Positions 54,907 through 64,000 of a stretch of DNA of 64,000 nt are shown in pieces; positions within the stretch are counted from its first letter, which is position 1; each line of letters begins with the position of its first letter. The notes below the pieces were generated by a model that made no database searches, was not told where the DNA came from, and worked only from the letters and a program-made list of their open reading frames with translations. Made by a program: the position numbers and the translations under genes. Source of the DNA: Corylus avellana (Eukaryota; Streptophyta; Magnoliopsida; Fagales; Betulaceae); the NCBI RefSeq assembly GCF_901000735.1, contig NC_081551.1, forward strand, positions 18,008,545 to 18,072,544. The letters run 5' to 3'.

Positions 54907-55973
54907 CTAGGATTGACAATTTTGACACGACTCGCGAACTCAATACGAAAAAATAAGTATTAGGTTTGGCCTTATTGAGTTCAGGTCTTAATCGATCGAG
55001 TTTCCCGTTTAAGACCCGGTTAATCTTGTGTCTAGCAAGTCGACCTGCCAGACCCGGTAAAAAAAAAAAGAAAAAAAAAAAGGTCAAAAAAACCCTAAAG
55101 AGTCACCTAAATGCCTTACGCCTCGCCTAGTACGCCGTCCGCACCTCTCTCTTTTGCTCTGAGACCCTCGGTCTCTCTCCCTCTCGACTCTCTCTCTCTC
55201 TCAGCCTCTCTGCAGTCTACATTCTGTCTCTTCGCCGTCGCCATTAGCCACACCTCCTCGCCGTCAGCCACCTCTCATCACTGTCACGGCGGTATATCTC
55301 TTACTCTCTCTCTTGCTCTGAAAGGTGGAAACAGTGGTGGTGGGAGGTTCTGGTTGATGTTGATAATCTGTACAGCTCTAGTTTTTGATTTTGAGGAAGA
55401 TAAGGAGAAGATAGTTTTGGCCTCTTCATTAGATTGTGCTTTCTTTGTTAGAAAATTTATTATTTGGTTTTGTCCATTATATTAAGATTGATGTTCTAAG
55501 TGGGATTTTGACAAAAAAAAATGTTTTTTTTTTTTTGACATGTCCACACAAGAGGGGGAGGAGGGATTCGAACGAGTGACTTCCACTTCATAAGGCGTGT
55601 TCTTTGTGTCTTTTTGTGCTAAGATGGTTGAATCAGTGTATTGCCCCGATTTTGTCAAAAAATTGCATGCTCTCTGTGTCTTTTATTCTTTTAAATAAAA
55701 AATAAAAAATTTAGGATTTAGTGTTTTTAACGTGTTGGGTCAGGTCGGGTTGCCTTTTAAGAGCATGGGTCGTGTCGGGTCTTGTCTACTTGATATGACC
55801 CGTTTATTTTAAACGGGTCATATCGAGTTACCCGGCTATTTTTCGTATTATAATCGTGTCAGACCCGCTAACCCATTTAGTTAAGCGGGTCGTATTCCTG
55901 TAAATGTTAATCGTGTAACGGATATTCGTGGTTCGTAATCGAGTCGTGTCATGTACCTGTTTTGTCAGCCTTA
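54907..55973. mobile_element. hAT/MULE-like TIR element with possible captured gene sequence
   Basis: Left end ggattgacaattttgacacg, then actcgcgaactcaatacgaa, is inverted on the right as ttcgtaatcgagtcgtgtca and gttttgtcagcc. Sub-terminal arms carry many acccg/cgggt repeats (aagacccggttaa; aaacgggtcatat), typical of plant hAT-related elements. The interior (about 55110-55490) has different composition: CT-rich, then an open frame of 124 codons (55111-55485). It is interrupted by a SINE at 55523-55647. I recognise no domain in the frame. Confidence 0.6.
55505..55668 (-). mobile_element. tRNA-derived SINE (55523-55647), minus orientation
   Basis: On the minus strand: gaagtggaagtcactcgttc, then cgaatccctcctcccc and cttgtgtggacatgtc, then a poly-A tail (plus-strand T-run from 55523). 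gttcgaatccc is a near-consensus B box. Flanks attttgacaaaaaaaaatg and attttgtcaaaaaattgcatg suggest an approximate target duplication. It is the same family as 53243-53350. Confidence 0.8.
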
Positions 55974-57426
55974 CTTGTCACCTCCAATCCTAATCAAGGG
56001 TTGTTTGAATACTTCCGAACCACTGTTTGGGGTGTGACTGACCCATCTTAAATCCAAAAGCCACTTATTTATTTATTTTACTGCTATGATTTGCACCTAA
56101 AATGAACCATCTTAAATGGAAGTGTTCTGTCGTGGCTCATTAATAATAATATTAACGTTTCTTTTGGAAATATTTTAGTAAGCTCAAAATAAAATGCATT
56201 ATTAGGAAAGATAACATTTATTTATCTTCTTCAGCTTTTCTAGGTATTTCTTCCGGGCAGAGGCGGCCGCGCAAGCGCAAAAGTCGCAACCATGCTATCC
56301 TCCCTCCCATAATGGAATGGGAAGGGAGCTTTTAATGATATTAATTGTAATACCAAAGTTACCTTTACTTGCATAAAAGAATATGTGTTTTTATAAATAT
56401 CATTTTTTTTTTTTTTTGGAAATGAATAAATATCATTTTTGGATCTTAATCTGAATAGCAAATTTTGATATACATTAAATTAATCTCACTTTAAAATTCA
56501 ATGATAATCTTTATAAAATCTTCAAAAACTACATGCTCGAAATAATGTAACTTGTTAAAAAAAAAAAAAAAATCATTTTTGCCTCTGCTATCGTAACCAC
56601 AGTGAATCAACGTGGTATAAAATTTTGAATGTTTTGTATTAAAAAGTGAAAAAATTTTGTTTTGTAGTTTTATTTTATTTTATTTGAATAATAATAAAAA
56701 ATAAAATTTTGATGTTAATTAATTTATTTATTTTTTAAAAAAAGCGTAAACAGTATCGAGGGGAGGAAAATGGAATTAGAATCTTAATTTAAACTGGAGA
56801 ATATTCAGTTAGTTATAGTGAATGAATATTTTTATCCCCTTAAAAAATAAAAAAATAAAAATATTTTTCAAATATAGTGAAAAATATCCTATTGCCGGAA
56901 AAGGGTTTGCTAAACCTATACATTGTCATTCCTATTAATTGCAAGTTAATGCAAAAGGCCCAGCATTGAAGAGTGCACCATGCTGTCCCTGCCTTTCCAT
57001 CATCGACAACGAAAGACAAGGAAATCTATCTCCTCCAACTTCACCTCCACCTTCAACTGCAAGCTTATTAACTACCCATGTGCTTTAGCTTCAAAGTTTC
57101 CACAAAGACTGTTCAAAGTCTACCAATATTCAGCCTTCCCCTAATTTCTAACTCAGCTACTTCCTTTTCCTTTTCCTTTTAATCAGAACACCAAAAAAGA
57201 AATGGACTCATCAACAAGAAAATACAACTAAATCGTAAGGGTAGCATAAACTGGTATTTAAAGCAAAAAAGAAACACGAACTTCGAAAATTCTCTCGACT
57301 CTTTCCAAATTTTCGCTTAAAAACAATAACCGCTACCCTTAAAAAGCTGAAGCGAAGGGAGCCGGTTGAGGCAAAAGGTTGGGATTTTGCCTAACATTCC
57401 CGGGAAATGATACGTCGTAGTGGCTT
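55974..57426. other. Intergenic AT-rich DNA
   Basis: No gene is supported. A half copy of the small foldback family lies at about 56780-56890 (gagaatattcagttagttat). The part from 56940 to 57400 has more balanced composition but no convincing frame. Confidence 0.45.
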
Positions 57427-58181
57427 GGGATTTTTTACAATTTCTTTAAAATTTTAGATTCTCAAGTTATGCAGTTTTGACTATTTGTAAACATTAAAAC
57501 GCTTGAAAAATTTCACCTATTAAAAATGTGGTATATTATAATTGAAAATTGAGTATATTTTCGTCAAGTTCTTAGTGCCCGTTTGAGAGTGCGATTTTAA
57601 AAATTAAGTTTTCGACATCGTTGCTTTTTAAAATCGCATAAGTGTTTGATAAAATATGTTAAGAAGTACTTTTTTTTTTATCAATTGAATGTTTGAATAA
57701 CATTAGCATATAATTATGATTTCATGGCCAAATAGATAAATATTGCGCCAAATATTGTTTTAAGCGAAATAGTGATTTTGGTTTAAATTCGCGCATTTTC
57801 AAATAAGTACCCTATAATCAGCTTGTAAAAATCGCGAATTTTTTCACGATTTTAAAATCACAATTCCAAACAATCCAAAATTGTGATTTGGTTTAAAAAC
57901 ACAGATTATTTTTTTAAAAATGCACTCATAAACCGACCCTTACTCTCTATGTTGTAAAAAAGCTTTAGGTAAAAAAAATGTCTTTTGATTTTATGAATAA
58001 GAATCGTCTCTATAAAAGTGAAAATAAAGCATTTTAAAAATAAAATTATTTGTGGTTATCTCAATTAACACAACACATTTTTAATATGTATAATTTTTCA
58101 AACTTTTCATTCTTAAAAACGACATAAATTAAGTAACCTAAGAATCTAAAATTTTAAAGAAATTATAAAAAAATTCTAATT
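57427..58181. mobile_element. Foldback MITE interrupted by a Harbinger-like MITE
   Basis: Outer arms gggattttttacaatttctt and aaagaaattataaaaaaatt are inverted, and the sequence matches 7641-8026. The element is split at caagttctta / ctctctatgttg by a 365-bp insertion (57575-57939). Confidence 0.8.
57575..57939. mobile_element. PIF/Harbinger-like MITE (365 bp) with TTA target duplication
   Basis: Termini gtgcccgtttgagagtgcga and, reversed, gggtcggtttatgagtgcat are inverted. TTA precedes (57572-57574) and follows (57940-57942) the element. The interior has paired gattttaaaaatt / aaaatcac blocks around tgtttgataaaatatg. Confidence 0.82.
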
Positions 58182-58496
58182 CTGTAGTACACTTTCAAGG
58201 GTGGCGATAATGGGTTGGTGAGGTTCATTTAATTTCACATGGACTTTCGTGGTCATTATCATACTACAAATTTAATAGCCAACATAATTAGGCAACTGAA
58301 TTTATTATTGAATCATTGAAATAACTATATCTGTTTTGGAGACCAGGATAATAATAATTATTAAAAACAAAAAAACTGTGTTTTGGAAGCATCTTTCAAG
58401 TAGTGATCATGATGATATTGGGCTAGGCTAGGTTTGTCCTATATAGCATTATAGCTATCAAATCAATTTCTAGTGGCCCCAAAAAAAAAAAAAAAT
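58182..58496. other. Intergenic DNA
   Basis: No feature recognised. AT-rich. Confidence 0.35.
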
Positions 58497-58772
58497 GCTA
58501 AAGGCCCAACTTTTTTGCCCAACAAAAGTTCAACTTTTACCTTTTATTTTTTTTAAAAAAAAACCAAAATGAAAAATGGAAAAAATGTCTGAAGCAACCC
58601 TATCTATTTTTTGTCTTTCTTTTATTTGGTATTTTTTAAAAAATGAAAAATAGTATTTTTTTCATAATAATGTCATTTTTTTAAACATTTTTTTTCATTT
58701 TTTATTTTATTTTATTTTTAAAAAATAAATAAGGCAAAAGTTGGACTTTTGTTGGGCAAAAAAGTTGGGTCC
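58497..58772. mobile_element. Foldback MITE, 'aaaggcccaac' family, copy 2
   Basis: Left aaaggcccaacttttttgcc and right gttgggcaaaaaagttgggt are inverted. atgtctgaagcaaccctatc matches copy 1 at 13375-13754, but its complementary partner is deleted here, so one arm is shortened. Confidence 0.82.
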
Positions 58773-59579
58773 CTATCATTCCTCAAAAAAAAATCTCAAA
58801 GTCTCGATAAAAAATAGGACCCCATTTTTCCGACAGGGATTGGATACTGTTTATTTTATGTATTTAAAGATGATATATCTAATTTGCAAATTCGAGAAAA
58901 ATAAGGCATTAATATTGTGACAAATTTATTTAAATCCTAACCGATGCTTAAATTTTTAAATTTTTTATTTTATTATAATAAAAAAAACATGGATATTTTT
59001 TTAAATTTTTGACAAGATTTAATAGAAAATCATAACGGAAGTGAGATATTGCAAAAAATTGAAAGTTCGATACTTTAAATTGAGAGTTTTTTAACATTAT
59101 GAGAGTAATGTCAAAAACCCGTGGAAGTTGATAAGAACTTTGTAAAGGTTTTTTTATGTGCAATTGATGAATCTCAATTTTTATATACTTTCATCCAGCA
59201 ATTAAGTTATATAATATATATTGTCAAGTAGGTACAAAACTGTTATTGAGCAAGTGTGTCGAATATGTTAGAAAAACAAAACTTATTAAACGAGATAAAA
59301 ACATGTCTTTTCATGACAAACAATGACATAATTAACAAGTTTGATCTTGCTATACACAAACCGATGATTAATTCATATGCAGGTACAAATAATCCAGCCA
59401 AAGTAATAGGCTGCCTAACTTATGAGTTATGAGCATAAAAAGGTGGTTGAACAGCAGCAAAAGTCGACGGAGAGAGACATCACCTGAAAAACGGATAACA
59501 CAAAGATCAGAGTTCATAGGCCATTTGGGACAGAACACTTTGATACGACGAAGAATTTTATAATTAAATGGAAAATGAA
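58773..59579. other. Intergenic AT-rich DNA
   Basis: No gene is supported. Nothing recognisable beyond AT-rich sequence. Confidence 0.35.
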
Positions 59580-60373
59580 AAAAGAAAGGGAAGAAAGAAA
59601 ATTATGCGGTTCGGTATTAGACATGGTCGTAGGGTAAAGCTCTATAAGCCACATTGTGGTCATATTGCTTGAAATGATTGTGTACAACAGTACAAGAGAC
59701 TACAAGAGACTCTATTTATAGAGGTTACAAATTATTTGTATTTGTTCAAATCCAATCTAATCCTAATCAAATTCTTTTATTTAAGGTAATTAAATTATCA
59801 TCAAATCAAGTTTAAGGTAATTCAATCATCATTTATAATAATAATATTTTGGGAAAAATTCACTTTACCCTCCTGAAGTTTCATGAGTTTTTCAATTTGA
59901 ACCCCAATATTTAAAAATTTGCAATGTGCCCCCTTAATGTTTAAAAAATTTTCAATTCAAATCCTCCGTTACTAATTTTCGTCTAATTGGACGGAAATCA
60001 TCCCACGTGCGTTTCAGGTGAGATTTTGATGCCTTCTATTCCAATTTTGCCCTCATTAAAACCTATGAAATTACGTAATTACTCCCATTAAAACCTATGA
60101 AATTGAGAGTAATTACGTAATTTCATAAGTTTTAATGAGGGCAAAATTGGAATAGAGGGCATTAAAATCCCATGTGAGACGCATGTGGGATGATTTTCGT
60201 CCAATTAGATGGAAATTAGTAACAGAGAGTCTAAAATAAAATTTTTTGAAACATTAGTAGGGTACATTGCCAATTTTTAAACATTGTAGTTCAAATTGAA
60301 AAACTCCTAAAACTTCAGGAAGATAAAGTGAATTTAACCCTAATAATTTTTATCATTATCATATACTCTAACA
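59580..60373 (-). mobile_element. Copia-like LTR relic (minus strand) split by a foldback MITE
   Basis: Read on the minus strand it starts at 60373 with tgttagagtatatgataatg. It includes a ctctataaatagagtctctt box (about 59715-59700) and later gacatggtc-type sequence followed by accgaaccgcataattt, an arrangement similar to the solo LTR at 35927-36262. The 3' boundary near 59580 is uncertain and no target duplication was found. A 490-bp MITE lies inside. Confidence 0.55.
59851..60340. mobile_element. Long-arm foldback MITE (490 bp) nested in the LTR relic
   Basis: Left gggaaaaattcactttaccc, cctgaagtttcatgagtttt and ccgttactaattttcgtcta are inverted on the right as aaactcctaaaacttcagga, tagatggaaattagtaacag and agtgaatttaaccc. 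The centre near 60095 contains a duplicated acctatgaaatt. Flanks taatatttt and taataattt are similar, perhaps a decayed 9-bp target duplication of the Mutator type. Confidence 0.82.
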
Positions 60374-60887
60374 TCCACCAATTTGATATCCTCCGCACAT
60401 AGAAACTAAAAGAAAAAGATACCACTGTATTTATAAAAACATGCAGTTGTTTACAATTCATTCAAACTTCTCAATAGTGAGAATTATGATGGATATTTTT
60501 TTGTTCATTTTCCTTTCCATGACAGCCATGCAAGTTGCACGTGCATGGCCATGGCCATGGCAATGGCAAGCCTTTGTGCCACAATGAGTGCATATGTGCT
60601 CAAAGATGTCTGTTTGTTTGGCAATGTTAAGTGCGGGGATTTGGCTTTAGGTGATAACAAAAAAAAAAAAAAAAAAAAATTTATAAGAAAAGAAACAAGA
60701 CATTTAGTCATTTAGATATGTGATATTGTGCCATTGGGCAAAGAAAGACATCGAGCAATTCCGAGGTCTATGCTACGTGGCAATGATAATTGTTCCCTTC
60801 ATAATTCCTTAAGGGCCAACATGCAAGAAGCAAAGAGAAAGGCAGAGTGACTGATAGGAAAATAGTGGTGCAATTTGAGCTGTCATG
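60374..60887. other. Intergenic DNA
   Basis: No gene is supported. A ggccatggccatggcaatgg run is at 60547-60566 and a 19-A run near 60661. The minus-strand open frame at 60505-60711 has no recognised homology. Confidence 0.35.
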
Positions 60888-61229
60888 CACTACACACCAA
60901 AAAAAAAAAAAAAAAAAAACCCATTTAATGACGTTTGAGAGAAAAAAAAAAAAAAAACTAAAATACGTTATTTTACTGTTTAAGAGACCCTAGATAGTGT
61001 CACTTGAACAATAACACTTCAAACGACACTATTCACGCTCCAAAATGTGTCGTTTGAACAAGACACCATTTTAGCGTCGTTTGTACAGTAAAACAACGTT
61101 ATATTTAAATCAAGACCTTATGTTTATAGTCATTTACTAATTGTTACTATTCAAACGTCACTAAATAAATAGTGATTTTTTTTGAGTATTAAGAGTCATT
61201 ATTCACGTGCCACTATTTTTTTGTTAGTG
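60888..61229. mobile_element. CACTA-like non-autonomous element (342 bp)
   Basis: Ends cactacacaccaaaaaa and ttttttgttagtg are inverted and follow the CACTA superfamily terminal pattern. Sub-terminal aacgacac / gtgtcgttt and caaacgacac motifs occur in both orientations. No 3-bp target duplication is obvious. Confidence 0.6.
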
Positions 61230-61756
61230 TATATGGCTGTGAGGATTTGTGCTTTATGCATTATAAATTAGGGGTAGCAATTCTTGCTCGCTTGATGGGT
61301 TTGAATTGTGTCAAGACAATGTATACTCAATTCGACCCATTTAATTAAATGGGCTAGACCCCTTAACCAAAACTTGCTAATTTTGTGTTGGGTTTATGCT
61401 GGATTCATAGTTTGTGTCAAAAATGTTAATATCAAGACAAATATAAAGCTATATAAGTTAATTCTAGTTGGACCTTTTTAATTAAACGGGATAAAATTTT
61501 CAACCCTAACTCGTTAATTTTGTGTTGGATTTGTACCGAGTTTATAGATTGTGTCTAAAATAAAGCCCGCTCAAACTCATTGAGTCATTCCTCTGTTCAG
61601 CCCAGCCCAAAAATAACATAAACAACAAATAAAAACAACCGTCACTTCTCATAGTGAGGCCCAAACCGAAAGTATAAAGATAGCGTGATATCGATTCTCA
61701 CTCCTATTTGAATTTTGCAGTGACAGACCCTAACACGCACATACAGAGGCGCTAAA
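61230..61756. other. Upstream region of the RMI1-like gene with a decayed TIR element
   Basis: 61265-61600 carries repeated ttaattttgtgttgg phrases (about 61377 and 61514) and cgacccatttaattaaatgg, which recall the acccg/cgggt sub-terminal repeats of the 54.9-kb element. The proximal promoter and 5' UTR presumably lie at about 61600-61756. Confidence 0.45.
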
Positions 61757-64000
61757 ATGGAAGAGAGCTCCACGGATTCGGAATCGATGATGATAGAAAC
61801 CCTAGGGAGCAGAGGATGGTGTTTCGGGGAAATCGAGCTGGTGAAGGCCATCATTATGATCCACTCCGCTTTGGCCGATGACCCGTCTATGGTGGTGGAT
61901 GCGGTGGAGTCGGAGCTCCTCAACACGGATCTTAAATCCATCGGCGCCAAGTCCTTACCCGACCCGGCCCTTCTCCGCAATCGCAAGTCCTCCCACATTC
62001 TCGGTCCCAAAGTCCTTCAGGCAACGCCACTTCCTCTCTCTTATCTGTTTTTAAATTTTCTTTAGGCTCTGTTTGGTTGCGATAAAATGCGGGAAAATAA
62101 TGGCAGAAGAACAATTCACGAATTTTTTTGCTATAAAATCAGTTTTCACGTGTAATTTGTATCTCCACTTTCCTTCGTTTTCTCAGCAAACAAACGGGAC
62201 CTTAGTAGAAGTTGCGATCTTTGAGAATTGGATTCAGATGCTTTTGTTTTGTTTTTAGCAGATATCTTCAGTGAGAGACATAACGAAAAGCAGCATCGAA
62301 GGGCTCTCGCAAAGTTCCAGTAATCGGCGACTCCTAAAACTAGGGCTCACAGATGGGCACACTGAGATAACTGCTATAGAGTATGTTCATATCCCTTCGA
62401 TTCCAGACGGCGTCGTTCCTGGAACTAAGGTAGTCTCAGTTTTCTTCGTTCTCTATTTACTTATCTGTTTCAATTGTTTTGCTATGAGATTGCTAGGTAG
62501 ATCGAATTGTGTTTATTTGGTTAGCTGCTCTCTCACAGAAACAAATATAGGTGGCCCGCTTATTTATAGATTATTAGTAATTATGGAATATGAAAGCAAG
62601 TGACAATAATAAACTGCCCAGTGACTTTAGAGTTTATGAATTAGTAGAGGGCCTGATAAATATATTGGTAATGGTGGTAGATAGAGTGATAAGAATAGTT
62701 GATATATGTAGACTGTAGTGATCATTGATTTGGGACTCCTTGGCGGAGTAAGGTTCTCACAGGCACCCTAACCTGAACTAGAGTAAGTTCTGAAGGAAAA
62801 AGATAAAGCGGAAGTTTGGTCAAAATTTGGCTTTAAATATTGGGCCAGGTGACAATTTTCATAGTTGAAACCAGGTTGGCTTAATATTTAAATGGCTGAT
62901 TAAGAAATTTGGTTAGGATTGGGCTTAAAAATGTAATTGACAATTGTTTGGGAGAGAAAGAGTTGGGGAACTAAGCTTGGGCACGTGGGAGAGAGTTGGC
63001 TCAGACTTATGAAATTTCCAATTACACAAAGTTTCTGAAGCTGTTCTTGAGATTCGTTCCCTATAGATGGAGGTGAGGTGAATAGAAGAAAACAAGAACT
63101 TTGTTTACTCTGATGGCTCATACTTATGACCTACCTACCCAAATTTGAACCCAACTTGTTACCACTTAAACCAAGTTCCAAGGATTTCTCTTCTCGCTGC
63201 AAAAGTAGTGCTTGAAATTTGAGATCCATTGATCGCATTGACTGCAATTTTGAATGCCAAGGTATATCTTTTTAATCAGAGGTTGAATCGAGCTCAGCTT
63301 GGCCCTGCCTCCTTCTCTCCCAGGCTTCTTGGAGCTAGACCAAAACTCGTCCGCATCTCCTGTCCAAGTGAGGATTTCTCTTCTCACTGCAAAAGTAGTG
63401 CTTGAAAAAATTTGAGATGGCATCCACTTGGTTTAAGTTTTTTTCTATTCACCTCACCTCCATCTGTAGGAATGAATCTCAAGAACAGCCTCATAAATTT
63501 TGTGTAATTGAAAATTTCATAAGTCTGAGCCAACTCCCTCCTCCAAACTACCCTGGCAAACACTCAAGTGAAAAAAAGGTGCTGGAGGGAATCAATATAA
63601 GATTTGCATAAGGGCAAAGGAGGTCATTTGAGGGGATGGGGAGGAGAGAGGAGATTCTAGTTTTAGTGGGGATGATGTTCCAGTCTATTTTCCAGAGAAT
63701 TAAGTTTTAAGCCTGTCTGGGAGGTTGAGCTTCCAAATAGTACTCCAACAGAAGCTGGGAAGAGGGAAGGAAGGAGAAGGGTAGTTGGATGAGAGCTGGA
63801 GGTAGGCTGATTTGGTGGTAAAGTCCCAGAGAGAGGGTCCAGATGAAGGGCTTGGTGGAGTTGGCAAGGATGCAGATCTTTAGAATTGCATACGTACGGG
63901 TAAGCCCTCTGCACTTCCAGGCTAGTATCTTCATGGAACACTGGGAGGCATGGCGTTGCCTGCCTCCTCTGTCTTGAGGTTACCTGAGGGAAGAGAAAGA
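61757..64000 (+). CDS. RMI1-N/DUF1767 (TDRD3-like) protein, 5' part only (exons 1-2)
   Basis: Exon 1 is 61757-62020 (88 codons from ATG) and exon 2 is 62262-62429 (56 codons). The 3' remainder lies beyond the window. Residues LKSIGAKSLPDPALLRNRKSSHILGPKVLQ then ISSVRDITKSS and LLKLGLTDGHTEITAIEYVHIPSIPDGVVPGTK fit the RMI1 N-terminal/OB-fold domain seen in RecQ-mediated genome instability protein 1 and in TDRD3-type proteins. That domain works with RecQ helicase and topoisomerase III in RMI1, and with topoisomerase III beta in TDRD3. Which of these the plant gene corresponds to cannot be decided from 144 residues. Intron 1 appears to use a GC donor. The downstream intron (from 62430) contains repeated and LINE-like DNA, so the next exon is far away. 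Confidence 0.78.
62021..62261 (+). other. Candidate GC-AG intron 1 of the RMI1-like gene
   Basis: Exon 1 ends GTC CTT CAG and is followed by gcaacg. Exon 2 starts after ttagcag with ATA TCT TCA. The join gives GPKVLQISSVRDIT, the form I remember from homologues. An alternative GT donor at 62012 (AAA|gtcctt) would drop VLQ but keep the frame, so the call is less secure than in LEUNIG. Confidence 0.5.
62985..63545. repeat. Inverted and direct repeats in the RMI1-like intron 2
   Basis: 62990-63085 (gttggctcagacttatgaaa ... atggaggtgaggtgaataga) is inverted at about 63438-63535 (tctattcacctcacctccat ... ttcataagtctgagccaact). A direct repeat, gatttctcttctc(g/a)ctgcaaaagtag, occurs at 63183 and 63372. 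Arms are about 100 bp apart from indels. Confidence 0.8.
63600..64000 (-). mobile_element. Possible LINE ORF2 (endonuclease) 5' fragment
   Basis: On the minus strand an ATG at 63934 opens MKILAWKCRGLTRTYAI, close to the MKILAWNCRGLG start of plant LINE endonuclease domains. The frame soon loses resemblance, suggesting frameshifts. The element probably continues past the right edge only as its 5' untranslated part. Confidence 0.45.

Noticed and set aside
61642..62010. Minus-strand frame of 122 codons
   Set aside because: Antisense of RMI1-like exon 1, which has the recognisable domain.
1..64000. CRISPR array, operon-like gene cluster or biosynthetic cluster
   Set aside because: No regular spaced repeats are present, genes are intron-rich and on both strands, and the products belong to unrelated pathways.

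Overview
The window is nuclear DNA from a flowering plant. The evidence is GT-AG introns, AT-rich intergenic DNA packed with MITEs, SINEs, LINE relics and LTR fragments, a stray piece of the plastid accD gene, and five eudicot-type genes. The genes resemble Arabidopsis BASS2, LEUNIG, GA3ox and ABCG32 plus an RMI1/DUF1767-type gene. Intergenic size and repeat load would suit a woody eudicot, but I cannot name the species. I saw no prokaryotic features, rRNA genes, functional tRNA genes or CRISPR arrays.

Layout: (1) 401-5795, plus strand, 13-exon BASS2-like plastid pyruvate/sodium symporter (417 aa). (2) 5.8-18.5 kb, intergenic: a cluster of foldback elements, a 2-kb PIF/Harbinger-like element with two nested MITEs, and a 100-N assembly gap (16601-16700) flanked by almost identical 1.05-kb sequences. 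(3) 18570-28089, plus strand, 18-exon LEUNIG-like corepressor (866 aa) with LUFS domain, 35-Gln tract and WD40 repeats; its last intron appears to be GC-AG. (4) 29450-31807, minus strand, two-exon gibberellin 3-beta-dioxygenase (358 aa). (5) 34244-48148, minus strand, 24-exon full-size ABCG transporter of the ABCG32/PEC1 type (1420 aa). Its introns hold two LINE relics, a solo LTR and a structurally complete TRIM retrotransposon. (6) 48.2-61.7 kb, repeat-rich intergenic DNA: a 685-bp palindrome, a LINE RNase H tail, SINEs, an accD insert, nested MITEs and a TIR element with possible gene cargo. (7) 61757 to beyond the right edge, plus strand, the first two exons of an RMI1-N/DUF1767 protein.

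The genes belong to separate pathways: plastid pyruvate import, transcriptional repression in development, gibberellin activation, cutin precursor export, and probably genome stability or RNA metabolism. Nothing in the sequence suggests they form a cluster. Exon borders were set by hand from splice consensus, reading-frame continuity and remembered family sequences. I found no convincing new biological system. The most informative signals are the accD insertion inside a flanking duplication, datable nested transposons, the apparent assembly duplication and two candidate GC-AG introns.
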